The notes beneath the pieces were generated by a model that was not told the origin of the DNA, did no database searches, and worked only from the letters and a program-made list of their open reading frames with translations. A DNA stretch of 64,000 bases, from NCBI GenBank assembly GCA_019155185.1, contig CM032817.1:11242034-11306033 (forward strand), read 5' to 3'. The position numbers and the translations under genes are program-made. Source of the DNA: Beaufortia kweichowensis (lineage: Eukaryota; Chordata; Actinopteri; Cypriniformes; Gastromyzontidae). Of the stretch, positions 62,598 to 64,000 are shown piece after piece; within the stretch, counting starts at the first letter, position 1, and each line of letters opens with the position of its first letter.

Positions 62598-64000
62598 CTA
62601 CACCAGCTGGTATCCTGAGCCGGACGTCTGGTCGTACTCTATTGTGTACTGGGAGGTCCAGTCTACCGCCACAGGCCGAATCAGACCACAGCATCTCAGA
62701 TCAAAGGAAATCGATGAGGTTCCGGATACAGCCGTGACTGCACAACAAACACAGGAGACGACGTCAGACTGGAAATGACTAAATCTAACATGAAATAATG
62801 AATGAAACGCTGCCGGACTCACTTGAATGGGCTCTCGATGGACGTGGCTGTAACTTTAAAGTGCTTGTATCGTCTGGCATTCATTCTCTCGTTTGTAGTG
62901 ATGCCCAAAACGGCAATCTACGGAAAACACAGCAGACGAACATCAGATCAAGCAGTCTGATGACAAACGGATGAAAACGTGATTTGCGTCTCTCACCTGA
63001 TAAAGCTGACACATGATGAGCACAGCGACCCACATGAAGTGAAACACGCTGTTGAGAAACATCCAGAACATCCACGGCGAGCAGGTGGCGATCTGGGTGA
63101 TGTACATCCAAAAGCCATCTTTAGTGTAGCTCGTAGCACAGTGAATCCTCCAATCTGAGAAACATCTCAATTATAAAACATGTACTACTAACATCAGAAA
63201 ATGACTTAAAGACTTGATATGAAGAGTGTGTGTGACTCACAGCAAATACAGCCGTATATCATCCAACAGATCATACACAACAGGAAGAACAAATAGCCTA
63301 TGAAGTAGCGATGGTTTCCACTTCCTGTCAAGACAATGAGGAGAAAGAAAATGAAAAGAGGGAAATACATGAGGATTATGTGATACAAAGACACTCTCGG
63401 ACAAGACTTGGCTAGTTACACGGATTGTTCGAGAGCAGGTGTGTGTGTTTTCATTCAGTGTCTCGGATGTCATGTTTTTAGTTTGGTACTGGGACAAAAC
63501 AACTACAAAAGACTCTTTGTCTTTGGTTAACTCACCTACACAGTTGCCCACCCACGGACAGTGATGATCAAACTTGGCGATGCATCGATTACACACGGCG
63601 CAGTGTTTGGATCTGATTGGCTTTCGTATCTGTGGAAAACAGACAATTAAACCGAGTCATCACAAGTACTGTTTTATGCGCGATGCAAATAATTATGTAA
63701 ACCAGACGGTTCAGTTCAGTTGTGGCATGCGTTTCAAGAGTCTTCATTACCAAACAAGTGCTGCAGAATATGCTGAGATCAAGACAGCCTGTTTCTGCCA
63801 ACTCCACTATAGTCTAAAGAAAGAGAACAAGAAAAAGATTAAGACGAGATGAGAGATTTCAGAATCCACTCGTACGATTGGTCAGGATAAACAAGACGTC
63901 ACCTTCTTCTTCTGCTCCTCAGAGGCTTTGATGATGCCAGGATCAGACTTCCAGGACTTGCCAAAGTTATAGAAGAGAGCGAGACTGTTGAGCAGGAATG
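62598..64000 (-). CDS. zdhhc17: palmitoyltransferase ZDHHC17 (HIP14), 3' exons only
   Basis: Golgi-resident DHHC S-acyltransferase with N-terminal ankyrin repeats (beyond this window) that palmitoylates huntingtin, SNAP25 and other neuronal proteins. Exons read on the minus strand: 64000(cut)-63903, 63813-63751, 63629-63536, 63324-63241, 63154-62997, 62917-62823, 62737-62598. Visible are the FYNFGKSWKSDPGIIKA segment, the zinc-binding CSTCL and RSKHCAVCNRC, the catalytic DHHCPWVGNCV, later membrane spans (YLFFLLCMICWMIYGC, SPWMFWMFLNSVFHFMWVAVLIM) and the conserved end IEYDQTSGSGYQLV. The last exon has one extra base: GATTTCCTTTGAT replaces the expected GATTTCTTTGAT (62706-62707 on the plus strand). 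The frame therefore shifts between HGCIRNLIDF and DLRCCGL. Everything else is in phase. ZDHHC13, the paralogue, is a poorer match. Confidence 0.96.

Overview
This is vertebrate nuclear DNA from a teleost fish, most likely a cyprinid or close relative. The evidence is spliced genes with GT-AG introns, a high density of (CT)n/(GT)n microsatellites, fish-type interspersed repeats, and gene order. The species cannot be named from the sequence alone.

Layout, left to right. (1) 1-3140 is an accessory region. It holds a broken alpha-N-acetylgalactosaminidase (naga) remnant and a cluster of tRNA-derived, SINE-like units between diverged tandem repeats. (2) dus4l lies on the minus strand (CDS 6251 to 3662, six exons). 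It is head-to-head with cog5 across a 438-bp intergenic segment that carries a palindromic CRE and an inverted CCAAT box. (3) cog5 lies on the plus strand (CDS 6690-46281, 22 coding exons). Its 14-kb intron 6 contains gpr22 on the opposite strand (17487 to 16192), the same nesting as in mammals. (4) e2f7 (plus, CDS 49953-54008) has a promoter rich in E2F and CCAAT motifs. (5) csrp2 (plus, CDS 57472-60089) encodes an intact 193-residue double-LIM protein. (6) zdhhc17 (minus) is represented by its 3' part and runs off the right edge. In human, DUS4L-COG5-GPR22 and E2F7-CSRP2-ZDHHC17 are on different chromosomes (7q and 12q), so this window spans a junction between two conserved blocks.

The products do not form one pathway. 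They are tRNA dihydrouridine synthesis (Dus4l), retrograde Golgi tethering (Cog5), an orphan receptor (Gpr22), cell-cycle repression (E2f7), an actin-associated LIM adaptor (Csrp2) and Golgi protein palmitoylation (Zdhhc17).

The most important observation for a user is four small coding indels. There is +1 in cog5 exon 9, -2 and -1 in two e2f7 exons, and +1 in the last zdhhc17 exon. Each breaks an otherwise conserved frame. Base-level assembly error is the simplest explanation, although decay of a duplicated copy is possible. I found no convincing undescribed biological system. The better leads are matches to the CTCF core (including a convergent pair flanking most of cog5), the loss of the usual extracellular-loop-2 cysteine in Gpr22, a 1.1-kb (GT)n-linked minisatellite, and a palindromic TATA element at csrp2.
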